From Rapana venosa (taxonomy: Eukaryota; Mollusca; Gastropoda; Neogastropoda; Muricidae), in NCBI GenBank assembly GCA_028751875.1, contig CM054162.1, forward strand, positions 548,959-612,958: a stretch of 64,000 nucleotides of DNA, in the 5' to 3' direction. The notes under the pieces were generated by a model. It was not told where the DNA came from. It worked only from the letters and a program-made list of their open reading frames with translations, and made no database searches. This document shows, in pieces, positions 34,331 through 46,385 of the stretch (positions within the stretch are counted from its first letter, which is position 1; each line of letters begins with the position of its first letter). The translations under genes and the position numbers were made by a program.

Positions 34331-36000
34331 GCTACGGACTCATCCGGCACATTCTCCGACTCTCAGAGTAGTGTTTTTTGTTGAAAAAAGTCAAAGTTGT
34401 TTATTGAAACCTATCCCCGAGCAAAGCCCCCCCCCCCCCCCCCCCCCCTCCCACCACAAACACAGCTCAGGCAGACCATACTGTAGACCCCAGGTCTTTC
34501 GGATCCTGAAAAAAGTTTAAGCTCTAACCACTCAGGCTTATACTCAAACTCTTCCAGACACCACCACCCTATCCCCCATCCTCTACCCCCTTTTAGCCCC
34601 TATCCCCCCCCCCCCCCCCCACCACACACACACACAAACCCCAACCCCCGTGAATAGAAGATGTCATTAAAGAAAAAAAAAAACAAAAAAAATAAAAAAA
34701 GGAAAAAAAAAGGGAAAAACCCAAACCCAAAACACCCAAACCTCCGACAAACAGCCCCATTTCAGACCGCCCTTCACCTCCCCTGCATGTGGCTGTTATC
34801 CCTCATAGAAATCTGCTGTTACACCTTCGGGGGCGCTGCCTCTGTACCGTCCTGATGGATGGGGGCTCCTCCCCTGTCATCAGGGACCTGTTGGCACCAT
34901 GGGGGGCAGGAGGGGGTTTGTAGTGGGTGTGGGGGGGAGGGGGGTGGAGGGGTGTGGAGGGTGGGTGGGAGGGGGGAAGAGAGGTTTTTTATGTTTTAGG
35001 CTGTGTTTTTGTAGGGATGATTTACTGGGAAGAAGAAGGGGGTGATTTTCGTTTTTGATGTGTCTGTGTGTTTTGTGTGTGTTGTGTGTGTGGGTGTGTG
35101 TGTTGTGTTGTGTGTGTGTGTGTGTGTTGGCGCGGCGTGGGTCGTGGGTGTTTTTGTATTGTGGGGAAAAGAGGAGAGAGAAGAGAAACAACCAATACAG
35201 ACCCCACGCAAAGGGCCGCGAAGATAAAGATAGTAGAAGATAGAAGAAAAGAGAGAGGAAGGGGGAAGAGAGAGAGAGGGGAGAGAGGAGAAAAGAGAAG
35301 AAAAGGGAGAGAAAGAGAGGGGAGAGAGAGAGAGGAGAGCCAAATGGCCCCCGCAATTTTTTTTTTACGAGGGGAATAGAATAAGTTACAAAGCTTTTTT
35401 TCATCCGCCCACCCCATAGCAAAAAAGAAGAAAAAAAAAAAAAAGGGGAAAAAAAAAAAAGAAAAAAAAGCAGGCAAGAAAAACAAAAGGGAAAGAAATC
35501 AAATGAAACACAACACGCAGAAGAGAGAGAGAGAGAGAGAAGGGGAAAAAAGGAGGAGGAGGAGATGAAACGGACAGGACGACACAAAAATATCGACAAC
35601 CCGAGGCAGGGGGAAGTTTTCAAAAAAAACAAAAAAACCATAGATTCTTTTTTTGGAAAAAACTCTAAGCACAACAGTAACAAAATTGGAGGATGTACGG
35701 GACTCCTCTCCACCAGTCACCCAAAGAATGACAAACGCAGTTTTAAAAACGACATCCCCCCCCACCAAAAATAGAATAAAAAAAGCATACCACTTAATTG
35801 CTACCACTAAGAATGTTAATACTTTGGGAGAAAAAAGATGCCAGGTTTGTACTTTTCATTAAAAAGTCTGAACTGTTTTTAGAGAGAGGAGAGGAAAAGA
35901 GAGAGAGGGGGAGAGGGGGAAAAGGGGGGAGGGGGAGGAGGAGGGGGGGAGAGAGATTGCCGGAAAATTTCCAAACAAAGACGACCTAAAAAAAAACCCC
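34331..36000. repeat. homopolymer and purine-rich low-complexity end of contig 2
   Basis: Poly-C runs lie at about 34428-34450 and 34605-34620, an A-rich block at 34670-34730, GT repeats at 35060-35130, GA-rich blocks at 35165-35335 and 35880-35960, and poly-A at 35420-35470. Long Pro/Ser/Phe-rich open frames on the reverse strand (for example 34880-35713) are translations of these tracts. The quality looks poor towards the gap. Confidence 0.8.
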
Positions 36001-36500
36001 NNNNNNNNNNNNNNNNNNNNNNNNNNNNNNNNNNNNNNNNNNNNNNNNNNNNNNNNNNNNNNNNNNNNNNNNNNNNNNNNNNNNNNNNNNNNNNNNNNNN
36101 NNNNNNNNNNNNNNNNNNNNNNNNNNNNNNNNNNNNNNNNNNNNNNNNNNNNNNNNNNNNNNNNNNNNNNNNNNNNNNNNNNNNNNNNNNNNNNNNNNNN
36201 NNNNNNNNNNNNNNNNNNNNNNNNNNNNNNNNNNNNNNNNNNNNNNNNNNNNNNNNNNNNNNNNNNNNNNNNNNNNNNNNNNNNNNNNNNNNNNNNNNNN
36301 NNNNNNNNNNNNNNNNNNNNNNNNNNNNNNNNNNNNNNNNNNNNNNNNNNNNNNNNNNNNNNNNNNNNNNNNNNNNNNNNNNNNNNNNNNNNNNNNNNNN
36401 NNNNNNNNNNNNNNNNNNNNNNNNNNNNNNNNNNNNNNNNNNNNNNNNNNNNNNNNNNNNNNNNNNNNNNNNNNNNNNNNNNNNNNNNNNNNNNNNNNNN
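36001..36500. other. assembly gap (500 N)
   Basis: Exactly 500 N, a placeholder join between contig 2 and contig 3. Confidence 1.
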
Positions 36501-36745
36501 ACTATTAGTGTTGTCCTCTGTCATAAACATTAATTATTATTGTTCTTTGTCGCCCATAGTAATCATTACTGTTGTCCTTTGTCATCATAGTAAACTTTAT
36601 TGATGTTCTTTGCCATCATAGTAACTATTATTGATGTTATTTGCCATCATAGTAACACTTATTGATGTTCTTTGCATCATAGTAACTATTATTGATGTTC
36701 TTTGTCATCATAGTAATTATTACTGTTGTCCTTTTTCCATCATAT
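36501..36745 (+). repeat. ~32-bp tandem repeat, cut by the gap
   Basis: About seven units built on TCATCATAGTAACTATTATT and GATGTTCTTTG. The array starts at the first base after the gap, so its left end is missing. Confidence 0.85.
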
Positions 36746-38412
36746 TTAACTTTTATTGCTGTGTTTTCTTTTCCTTTCTGTTGCTGCCTCATCTTCTGTG
36801 ACGTCCCTATTCCTGCAGTTCCCACCTGCTTCTTTCAATCTAATCTCCACATCAATGCCCAGACTCCTTATGTCGCATCCTCAGGCTAGAACTCCACAGA
36901 GAGGTCACCAATATTAGACGTCTTGCGGCACCAGCCAGAGGGGCCCTGCATTGCTAACATACCCAGACACCACCTACTAAGCCCCCTACTAACGACAGCA
37001 TTAGCTCAGTGCTAAGCCAGAGTGAGTGAGTCACCCAAACATAATGCTGCCATGGAGTGCATGTGCTGTGAGACTACTTGGCGGGGTTGTACTCTATGGT
37101 GACCATCATAATAATAAATCATATCCCGGCATTAACCGACCCGGAGATGCAGACCCCTGCAGTGTTGGTCAGGTAAATTGAACAACACTCTCAAACTCGC
37201 ATTCATTCAAATGGATGAATCTGGATTGTGTGGTCCCAATAGTCCTACAGAGCCTACACCACACTCACTCTGGGTAGGAGCCGGCCGGAATCAGTCAATC
37301 CACACAAACAATGTATTATTAATCACACTGCAATGATCCTCGGGCTCCGAGTTACTTTGACAAGAAATCCACCAAACGTGCCTTTTCCAGTGTGCACGCT
37401 TCTTTGTGGCTATTTTCGTCAGGAAAGAATGTGCACTCCACACAGCAAGGTCAAACCCAACTCCAAAAGCGTGCAAACAAAGCAGTTGATAGTTAAAGGG
37501 AGGAAATTCATTCGAAAGGAGACTGATTTACCCAGCAGCATTGGTAGTTTCCCTTGGAGTAAACAGGATAAAGTGTTTGAAGACATGGTTTTTGGGTAGT
37601 TGTTTGAAATGCAGGATGCAGTGTTTGAAGTGCAGTGTATATATATATATATATCCCGAGAGAGAGAGAGAGAACTCTGAACTCTGAAATAGTTTAATAG
37701 TACATCGGCCTTAGGCCACAATACAACAAAAGGAGTGATGGGGGGGGGGGGGGGGGGGTGTTATACAATGAATAGAACAATGATTTCACAATACACATAC
37801 AATTTTGAATCAGCTGAAAAGCTTCACTTCTATGTATGTACACATATTCATTCCCCTGTCCACAACTTAGGATTTTATCTTGGTAACTGTACGCTCACTC
37901 ATTCCATTTTGATCACAAAGCACCAGCATTACTTACGAAAGAAGAAATGCGGAAAAAAACGTCCTGAGAATCATGGCTATGTGTCATGAATCTAACTTAC
38001 TGTGAGCAGTCTAAGACAGCAATGCAATCTTTAATTTAAGAAAACAAACAATCAAACCAACAAAAATGACAAATAGCCCTACCGTGCTGTTCAGTATATG
38101 AAACGAAGTGATGAATCATTTTAGGATTAAGCATCCTAAATGGGTTGAAACTAGTCAGTAATATAATCTCCTTCCCAATTTAAAGTCATTTAAAATGTTG
38201 ATAAGCTTTGAAAGCAGACAACTTACTGAATATCATACCTCATACAGTGATGTGACATCACCATACAGCAAAGTAGCATCACTAGAACTTTCAAGAAAAA
38301 AGAGAGGAAACATTCACATTAATAAAAACAAACAAATCCCATAGAAAAAGGCACAAAACTAATGTAGTATAGTAAAACATGCAAAAATTAATGTTCCAAA
38401 TGACATATCTGG
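36746..38412. other. unassigned DNA with short microsatellites
   Basis: No gene is recognisable. (TA)n lies at 37637-37655, (GA)n at 37659-37673 and a poly-G run at 37739-37758. The open frame 37333-37599 has no domain. Confidence 0.5.
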
Positions 38413-40440
38413 CTACAGTATCATCTGTGTCCTTCGGTTTGTAGCATGAAATACATATCTAGATAAACTATATCTGAGAGTGGTATTTTTGGCTCTGAGA
38501 AGCACGTTTAGAGGAAGGGTAACAAAATCGCTAAGGAATTTGTTCCTTATATCGTCATATGCATTACACATAAACACAAAATGCTGTTCATTTTTCAATC
38601 TGATTTTTGCAAAATGGACATATTTGTCACGAAACGATTTGCTATATCGATGGGACATTATTATTTAAAGAAGAACATTAAATCTTATTTGTGTAATGGC
38701 AACACGAAAGCAAAAAATATCCATATCAAGAATGTACCGTTCTTTTTCAAAAATGGTCTTAAATGATCGATAAGGCTGGTATCTATCGCGATCTCTAATA
38801 GTGCCTGTCCATTCTTGAATGTACATATCGAAAAAGCCTCTGTTTGAATGTGGCCAAGAAAAGTTTTACATCTCCAACACCTGTTTAAGCCAAACAATGT
38901 TAAAGCCAGTTGCACACAGAACTTCTCTTACTTTTGAGACCCAACATTGTTTACCACAGATGTCTAATTCTAGTAACATTTGATAAGCTTGCAAGGTAAA
39001 CGTTCAATATTCATTTCTAACAATTTACACACCAATATCTCACACATGTTACATAAGAATTCACGTATAATGGATATCTGCCAAGGTCTCCATATACCAT
39101 TCTATTAGGATCTTAATTGGAACACCAAGAAACCTCTTACAAGCCACCATATGGACCTTTTCTATATGATCTAATCTGTTTAACCCCCATATTTCAGCAG
39201 CATAAAGCATTATTGGCTGTATCTTAGCGTCCCAAAAATTTTGAAAAAAGTGTTTGGCGTCATTTCCTTATACTTTTGAAAACCTTGTTCAGCTGTAATA
39301 CTGCCTTTTTCCCTTTAGTTGTCAAATGCAGTGTACCTCTTTTAGCACTGATCATAGTTGTAAAATTATATCCTAAATAACAATAATCATTAACAACTTC
39401 CAGTCTGTTACCTTTATAGAACCATTTTTCACGCCTTCCTAACTTCCCCCTTTTCTGAATACCATGATCTTAGTTTTATCTAATTTACATTTAGTTTTAT
39501 GCTTTCACAAAATGATTCTAAGATATTTAACTGATTTTGGAGACCATATGGTGTCGTTGAAATCAAAGCCACATCATCTGCAAAGAGTAGGATAAGTAAT
39601 TCCATGACATCTGGATATAAATGCACTCCATGTTTACCTTTGTCATTGATAAGTTTAGCTAGTTGATTTATAAACATGGAGAATAATGTTGGCTGGAGAA
39701 CACAGCCTTGCCTTACCCCAATTGGTGGGTTTTGAACATCTTTGTTATTTCCAAATTTGCACGGACACCAGATATGAATGATTTATACATGGCTACTATT
39801 GCTGCGAAAAATTTTCCTTTTACTCCTTGTCCTTTAATACACTGTAAAAGTTTGTCATGTCTAACTGAATCAAACGCTTTTTTAAAATCTACGAAAGCTA
39901 CATACAATTTTCTGCCTTTTTTGTTCATACAACACTGAATGGGTGCATATAGAGTAAACATCTGATCAACTGCAGAGTATTTCTTACGAAAACCTGCCTG
40001 ACATTCAGTAATTAGATAGTTTATTCTCTAACCATGAGTACAACCGTGTATTAGGTATGGAGGTATAGCATTTAGAAATGACACTTAAAAGAGAAACTCC
40101 TCTATAATTGTCTACATTATTAAACATTTCCTTTTTTATGCAGAGTATGATTATGGCTTTGGACCATTCCTGTGGATAGATTCCTTTTTCAAAAATGGCA
40201 TTGAAAAGTTTTGTTAGAAAAAGCACAACATTTTTACCACCACTTTTTAACATTTCTGCTAATATATCATCAATCCCACTAGCTTTCCCATTTTTAAGTC
40301 TTCTTATAACCCTACATACTTCATCTCTGAGATCTGTTGATTCAAAACATGGTCTGTTTTCCTTCTAAAGGTCATTATCCACCTCAATATCCCTTCCCTC
40401 TTCCTCTGCATTACCTTGAAACACGTTTTTGAATGTTCAA
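38413..40440 (-). mobile_element. LINE copy D: non-LTR RT fragment with intact FADD
   Basis: Reverse-strand pieces run in order from 40440 down to 38413. The RT N-terminal part at 40254-40430 has KNGKASGIDDILAEMLK. At 40005-40253 is the DNYRGVSLLSVISK block. At 39713-39961 is motif A, KLYVAFVDFKKAFDSV. At 39480-39677 is GKHGVHLYPDVMELLILLF with an intact ADDVALIS (codons near 39570-39585), then GLQNQLN. At about 39090-39260 is a KIQPIMLYAAEIWGLNR region, and at 38413-38658 a C-terminal part with HFVFMCNAYDDIR. Stops and shifts separate the pieces, so it is dead. It is 5'-truncated, with no endonuclease, and ends against a (GA)n tract. Confidence 0.9.
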
Positions 40441-40454
40441 ACCACTCATCTGTA

Positions 40455-40469
40455 GAAATGTAGAGAGAG

Positions 40470-40552
<83 letters not shown>
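40455..40552 (+). repeat. (GA)n microsatellite
   Basis: About 95 bp of almost pure GA at the 5' edge of LINE copy D. Confidence 0.95.
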
Positions 40553-40554
<2 letters not shown>

Positions 40555-40717
40555 ACCTGACACTGGAAGTAATTCATTGCCATTAACAATACAGACTTTT
40601 TGGCCAGGAGGACAGTATGAACACAATCTGCGCAATATGTTTTTGCAACAAACAAGTAACTGGAAGAAGAAAGGATATTTTAATTGTAACTAAATATATC
40701 AATTTTTGTCGAAGATT

Positions 40718-40757
<40 letters not shown>

Positions 40758-41169
40758 ACTCACTCACTCACTCTCACACATTCACGTTTACTCAACTTTG
40801 TTGTATCTACTGGTGTCACATTCCAGCTTTGATACAAACCCAGCAACAGTGTGGATAAATCGACCACCCTACCTTCATATTTCATCAGGTACAACTTAGT
40901 TAACAGATATTCATTCCAAATATGGAAAAATTGGTGTTACATTTTAGCACTGCCAATTTGAAATGTATAATTATTAGTTATCTGCAGTTTTCTTTTTTCT
41001 GCTGTCCAAAGCAAGGGAGATAAATTTTGCAATGATTTTAAAAATGCTTCATCTTCCATCAAGAGGATGCTAATTATATCTCTACTTCTTAAGATTCTTC
41101 ATTGAATAAGGGACATTTCTGACGAATGTCACCGTGCCCTTTGCAGTAAAACAAAATATGCATTTCATC
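40553..41169. other. unassigned, with a (CA)n tract
   Basis: CA tract at 40719-40756. No gene is recognisable. Confidence 0.5.
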
Positions 41170-41559
41170 TTCAAAGTCAAAGTCAAAGTCAAAAACACTT
41201 TAATCATCCCATGAAGGCAATTACAATACTGACAGGCAGATTGAATACTCATCAAATATATCAAAGACACAAAAGCTATATTTCATATTGGTTTTCAAAT
41301 AAAATGTCACGACACACACATACACACACACACCACACACACGCGCGCATGCGCACAAACATCAATTGTGAACACAATTTTAAACCCATTGACTAGAAGA
41401 CATAAAAACTTATTTTTACGCACGCATATACGCAGCACGTACACACGCACGTACGTGTGTGTGCGAACACGCCCACGCACACCCACACCATACACCAATA
41501 TATGACTTCAATGTTTTAAGACAGTTGACTAGAACACAGACTTATTTCACACACCCACG

Positions 41560-41599
<40 letters not shown>

Positions 41600-42250
41600 T
41601 ATGTATTGACTACACTCGTAACAATGACAATCAGGAAGATAATTCAGAGAAATGTAAGAACTAGGTAGTCAACATCATTGTGAATTCAGAAGTCGAATGC
41701 TTACTGGCACAAAAGAATTTCTTTTTTCTGTTGGTTTTGCTGATGGGACACTGAAAACGGCGTTCCGAAGGCAACATTTGAAATTCTGGAAACAAAGCAT
41801 GAGAAGGATCAGCCAAAATGGCTGTGGCTTTGCGTACAAGCTGCTGATTGCAGAACGACATGAGATCTCTTTGTTCTTTTCCAATTATTTTTGAGCAGAT
41901 TCTTACAATTCTCTGCAGGCCCATTCTTGTTTTTAACACTAAGGTTATTGTACCAACAAATGAAAGCAAAACTTAGAACACTCTCTATGTAAGACTTGTA
42001 AAACAAGAAAGGATCTTTTTGTCTACAAAAAATGAGTTCAGTTTCCTCAGAAAATACAGACGTTGTTGTCCCTTTTTGACAATAGCGTCAGTGTTAACGT
42101 CCCAGTTTAACTTGTGGTCAAAAACAGTTCCCAGATACTTATAGTTCAAAACGTTTTCAACCTCTTGATTATGGATAATAATATTCTTAGGAGTATGCCC
42201 TGATCTTCTTCAGTCTGCAAGCCACACATGGGCATGGGACTGTGCAGATG
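41170..42250 (-). mobile_element. LINE copy E: 3' end of a second non-LTR family
   Basis: On the reverse strand, DAIVKKGQQRLYFLRKLN (about 42030-42095) is followed after a frameshift near 42000 by FYKSYIESVLSFAFICWY, NLSVKNKNG, RIVRICSKIIGKEQRDL, KATAILADPSHALFPEFQ and a basic SKTNRKKKFF stretch. This is the post-RT C-terminal module typical of several animal LINEs. The 3' end at 41170-41215 carries a (TTTGAC)n tract. CA microsatellites at 41312-41350 and 41560-41600 lie inside the 3' untranslated part. The RT core itself is missing. Confidence 0.8.
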
Positions 42251-42289
42251 TGCCAGTGGAAACCCTGTTTTGCTGGACTTAAGGCCTAA

Positions 42290-43517
42290 AGTTCTTAATC
42301 TCAAACAACAAGATTACCCTTATGTCATTTCTATGTTACGATCTTAACATACTTTCGTGTGTGAAAAACTCTTTAAAGGAAGAGTACCTGTTATACTTTT
42401 CTGATTCTTTTATGCAAGCAAGCCAGTCTTGTTTGTATGAAGTCTTCATTCTATCTTTAAATTCACATAGAAATCATTGCTCAAATCCAACTCCCTGACA
42501 CATGCACAAAATGCAAAATCCATGTCTTGTTAGCAACTGCTGAACAAAAATGCCCAGTTCTGTTTCCCTGTTTCTAGCTGAATCAACAGCATCGCATACA
42601 CTTGACATAGGAAGTTGTGTTCATTTTAACCAATACTTAATACATTTCACCTGTGATCTTATAGTAAGAGGATAGCAGCCAGTTTCACACCATATAACAT
42701 TTTGTAGACGAATGTAACGTTACAAAAAGGGAAAATCGTCTCATTGCATATGTGTGTACTTTTTTCCATTTCACTATTAACAAATAATTCCCAAATATCT
42801 GCTCCATACATTACATAGGATCGATTTGAGAATCAAAAAGCTTCCAGAAAATTGAAAAATCAGTATAGTTTAGTTTTCGTTAAAGACCTTAACATTTCCA
42901 TAGTTCTCCTTTCCCCTATTTGGCAACTTTCAATCCACACATTTTGGAAATTCAGGTTTGTTGTGAAGTAAGGCCTAAATGTTTCTTAAAGTTTGTTACT
43001 TTATTATCACTATTACAATAGGCCTACTTTTCTCGCACTGAAAGATGAACTCCTATAAAAGAAACATTTGTCTTTTCTAAGCTAACCTACAGATATAACC
43101 TATCAGCTTCATATCTAAAATAACTAACTGGTTTTGCAGCCGTAAAATAGTAGCTGCACATTGTAACAGAAATATTTTTACATCTCATGGGAATACTTGT
43201 ATGCCATGTTTTCCCTTTTTGATAATTCGATAGTTCTATCGCTAACTCATTAATAAGGAACGAGAACAGCAGGGGACTAAGAAGACACCCTTGCTTAACA
43301 CCCCTGGTGTATTCAAAAGCATCTGAATACATAATTTGTTCTGCACACATGCTATCTCAGACTCATACACACCTTTTAGATCCCTTAACATGTTACCACT
43401 TACTCTGTTATTATGTGATATATTCCACAGGACATTTCTATCATTGAGTCAAACCCATTGCGAAGTCTATAAATGCAACATAAAGTTTTGTATTTTATGA
43501 AAATATTTTTTAATAGG
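42290..43517 (-). mobile_element. LINE copy A: FADD-less subfamily, 3' part
   Basis: The reverse strand holds the RT end and C-terminal part of a family related to copy D. VKQGCLLSPLLFSFLINELA (43200-43290) leads to a KIFLLQ-CAATIL-RLQNQL segment (about 43125-43175). Further on are NVIWCETGCYPLT (about 42660-42700) and CEFKDRMKTSYKQDWLACIK (about 42410-42470). The FADD motif and about six codons are missing between FLL and QNQL. The copy is cut at about 43517 by the start of an L2 element. Its segment 42930-43517 is repeated directly at 48880-49462. Confidence 0.85.
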
Positions 43518-43746
43518 GTATACAACACACATATCAGCCACATTTTAGACTGGCTTATTACCGATATTTCACAAGGTCTAGTCACATCTCAGTCTGTATC
43601 TGTCACTGACGAACTGCTCTCCGATCATTCTGCCATTCTTTTCTTTCTCAACATTGCAAATCCTATCAGAAACAAAAAGTGCATTACCCGTCGCAACCTC
43701 AAGGCCACTGATATTCAAACTTTCCTTTCCCAAGCTGTTGAATGCC

Positions 43747-43748
<2 letters not shown>
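43518..43748 (+). mobile_element. L2-type LINE (plus copy), 5' fragment
   Basis: It encodes the end of the endonuclease: HILDWLITDISQGLV, SVSVTDELLSDHSAILFF (with the SDH motif) and KCITRRNLKATDIQTFL. It stops at 43748, where an opposite-strand L2 copy begins. The next part of the protein resumes in the same strand and order at about 46386. Confidence 0.88.
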
Positions 43749-43813
<65 letters not shown>

Positions 43814-43959
43814 TATGGAATTTATATAGCGCTGAATCTTGTAGAAAACAAAAAAATCGAAGCGCTTGCACTCAATCATTTACAGGCATGCAACTCTCCT
43901 TAAACATAATGAGCAACAGATTTCAAATCCATGCGCGCGCACTACGCACCACGCACACG

Positions 43960-44013
<54 letters not shown>

Positions 44014-46385
44014 ACACACACACACACACCACACACACACAGAACAACACTTAGAAGGTGAAAGATGTTGTTGAAAATTAGGCATAGATATGTGGGGGGA
44101 AATCTCAGGTAGGGAATAAGTGTGTTTTGAGGCTGGATTTGAAGGTATCAAGTGAAGGCTTTTGACGAAATGAAGAGAGGAGGTCATTCCAGGTGGATGG
44201 ACCAAAACAGAGAAGAGCGACGGCCAACAGTGTTGTTTGAATCTGGTGTTCGAAAGCACAAAGTATCTCGCCTGAACGAAGGGAACAGGATGGAGTGTAC
44301 AGGTAAGACAGTTACAGAGATAAGAGGGTGCAGATTGTGGAGACATTTGAAACAGAGGGTATTGATTTTATACTCCAGTCTTGTGAGACAGGCAACCAGT
44401 GAAGAGATCGCAGAAGAGGAGTGAGTGTTCAGATTTTTTCTTTCTTAGACCAGTCGAGCTGCAGAGTTTTGTATGCGTTGAAGAGAGTGGATAGATGATG
44501 CTGGTAGGCCAGCCAAAAGAGAATATACAGTAGTCTAAAACGTGAAAGAATGAGAGATGTGACAAGCTTGGAATTGCATCAGTGGACAGATACTTGCGAA
44601 TCGCGCTTATGCGCCGTAATTGATAGTAGCAAGACTGGCAGGTCTGGGTGATGAATTTTTCATAGAGAGTATGTTGTCAAGAACTACTCCTGAATACTTC
44701 ACAGAGTTGGACAAGAACTGACGTATTGCCGAATTCTATGAAGTTTTGTGATAAGGAAAGTTTATGTTGGTCACTATGAGCATGGCTTCGGTTTTATCAG
44801 CATTAAGTTGTAACTTGTTCTGAGTCATCCAGTTTTGAATGTCTTGAAGGCAGTAGACATATTGTCAGGAGGAAGGCAAGTTTCAACAGTATCGCTGCAC
44901 TGAAGCTGAGTATCATCGGCATAGAAATGATGATCAATAGGTGGTTGTTTTTTATATGTGAGAGTGGAGCAGTGTAGAGAGTAAGAGAACAGGGCCCAGG
45001 ACTGATCCCTGCGGACTCCACATTCCATTTTGACAGGGTTTGATTGGATTTTGTTTACAATAACTTTCTGGAACCGGTCTGTGAGGTATAAGTAAACCAG
45101 GTGAGGGCTGTCCATTAATACCAAACGTATTTGGAGGCGAGAAAGAAGAATTGAGTGATCTATGTATCAAAGGCTGCAGATAAGTCAAGAAGAGTGAGAG
45201 GAGATTTTCCTGCATCAGAAGCAAGTAAAGTGTATCTAAAGTATGGACTAGGGTGGTTTCGGTGCTGTGGTTGGGGCGATAGGCAGACTGAAGGTGGAAG
45301 AAGATCATTGGAATGAAGGTGACTGTTGAGCTGTTTGAGAACAACTTTTTCTAGTACTTCAGAGACAAATGGTAAGTTTGAACAGGCCATAATTCTTCAG
45401 AATGTTGGGATCGAGTCGTGCTTTTTTCAGTAGAGGTGTGACTATTGCTGTTTTAAGAGCTGATGGAAAATTTCCTGACTGAAGAGATGAGTTTACTATT
45501 TTAGTGATAATAGGCACAAGTTTGGAAGGCATTGTGAGAAATCAGGAGCAGGTATGGGATCAATGGTCGCATGATTTTATAGTCATTTCCTTCAAATTGT
45601 CATGATTTCTTTTTCACTGTGGATAGAAGGAAAAGAGAGGAGTGCCAGTGAACTGGGGTCAGAGGCGCAGGCTGGAATTGAGTTTGATCAAGTCTGGAGC
45701 GTATGTTTCGAACTTTGTCTGAAAAGAAGGCAGAAAATATTGATGGAAGTTCAGACAGGCTGTGGGTGTTAGGCAAGGAGTTTGTGTTTTGCAGATCCAA
45801 GAATTTGAAGTGAGGAAAAAAGAGATTTTATGATGTAGCACAGAGAATTTGGGAAGAGTAGTAGTCGTCTTGCTGAATGGATTAAGATTTGACTTTGTTT
45901 ATTTGTTTCGGAAAAGCTGTTTGTTGATTCGGTTTTTGACTTCCGCCACTGCCGTTCTAGTTGCCGGCGTTTGCGCTTCGCTATCAAGATGTCTTGGGTA
46001 TACCATGGCGCACAGGTCTGTCAGGGAGGAGATGATCATAGGAGGTGCATGCTCATCAAGCAGTTGGCAGAGAATAGTATTAGTATCAGAGAGGTCAGTG
46101 TGGTCAGAGGTTTGTGAAAACACGTTCAGAACTTGGGAGAGAAGTATGAATGTCTAAGGCCTTAAGATTGCGACGAGTAACATATTTCTTCTTTCTGACA
46201 GGTTTTGTGATGTTGAGATGGAAAAGAATGGCGGAATGATCAGAATGCAGTTCGTCGGTGACAGAAACAGATGTGACAAGATTGAATGAAGCATTAATAA
46301 TCAGCCAGTCTAAAATATGACCAGATCTGTGCGTTGCTTCGTTTACCAGTTGAGAGAGAGAATGGTTGGACAGAGAAAGAGAAAG
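43749..46385 (-). mobile_element. L2-type LINE, minus copy nested in the plus copy
   Basis: Read on the reverse strand from 46385: endonuclease end with HILDWLIINASFNLV and SDHSAILFHL (46170-46330), the linker with QLLDEHAPP (about 46040-46065), RT pieces with QSAYRPNHSTETTL (about 45240-45300) and DLSAAFDT (about 45160-45185), and a C-terminal part at 43942-44346. The 3' end has TTCAGCGCTATATAAATTCC and a long (ATT)n tail (43752-43813 on the plus strand as AAT). A CA microsatellite at 43965-44042 interrupts the C-terminal part. Many stops and shifts are present. Confidence 0.88.

Noticed and set aside
34880..35713. 277-codon Pro/Ser/Phe-rich protein on the reverse strand
   Set aside because: The frame runs through GA, GT, poly-C and poly-A tracts at a contig end, with no domain.
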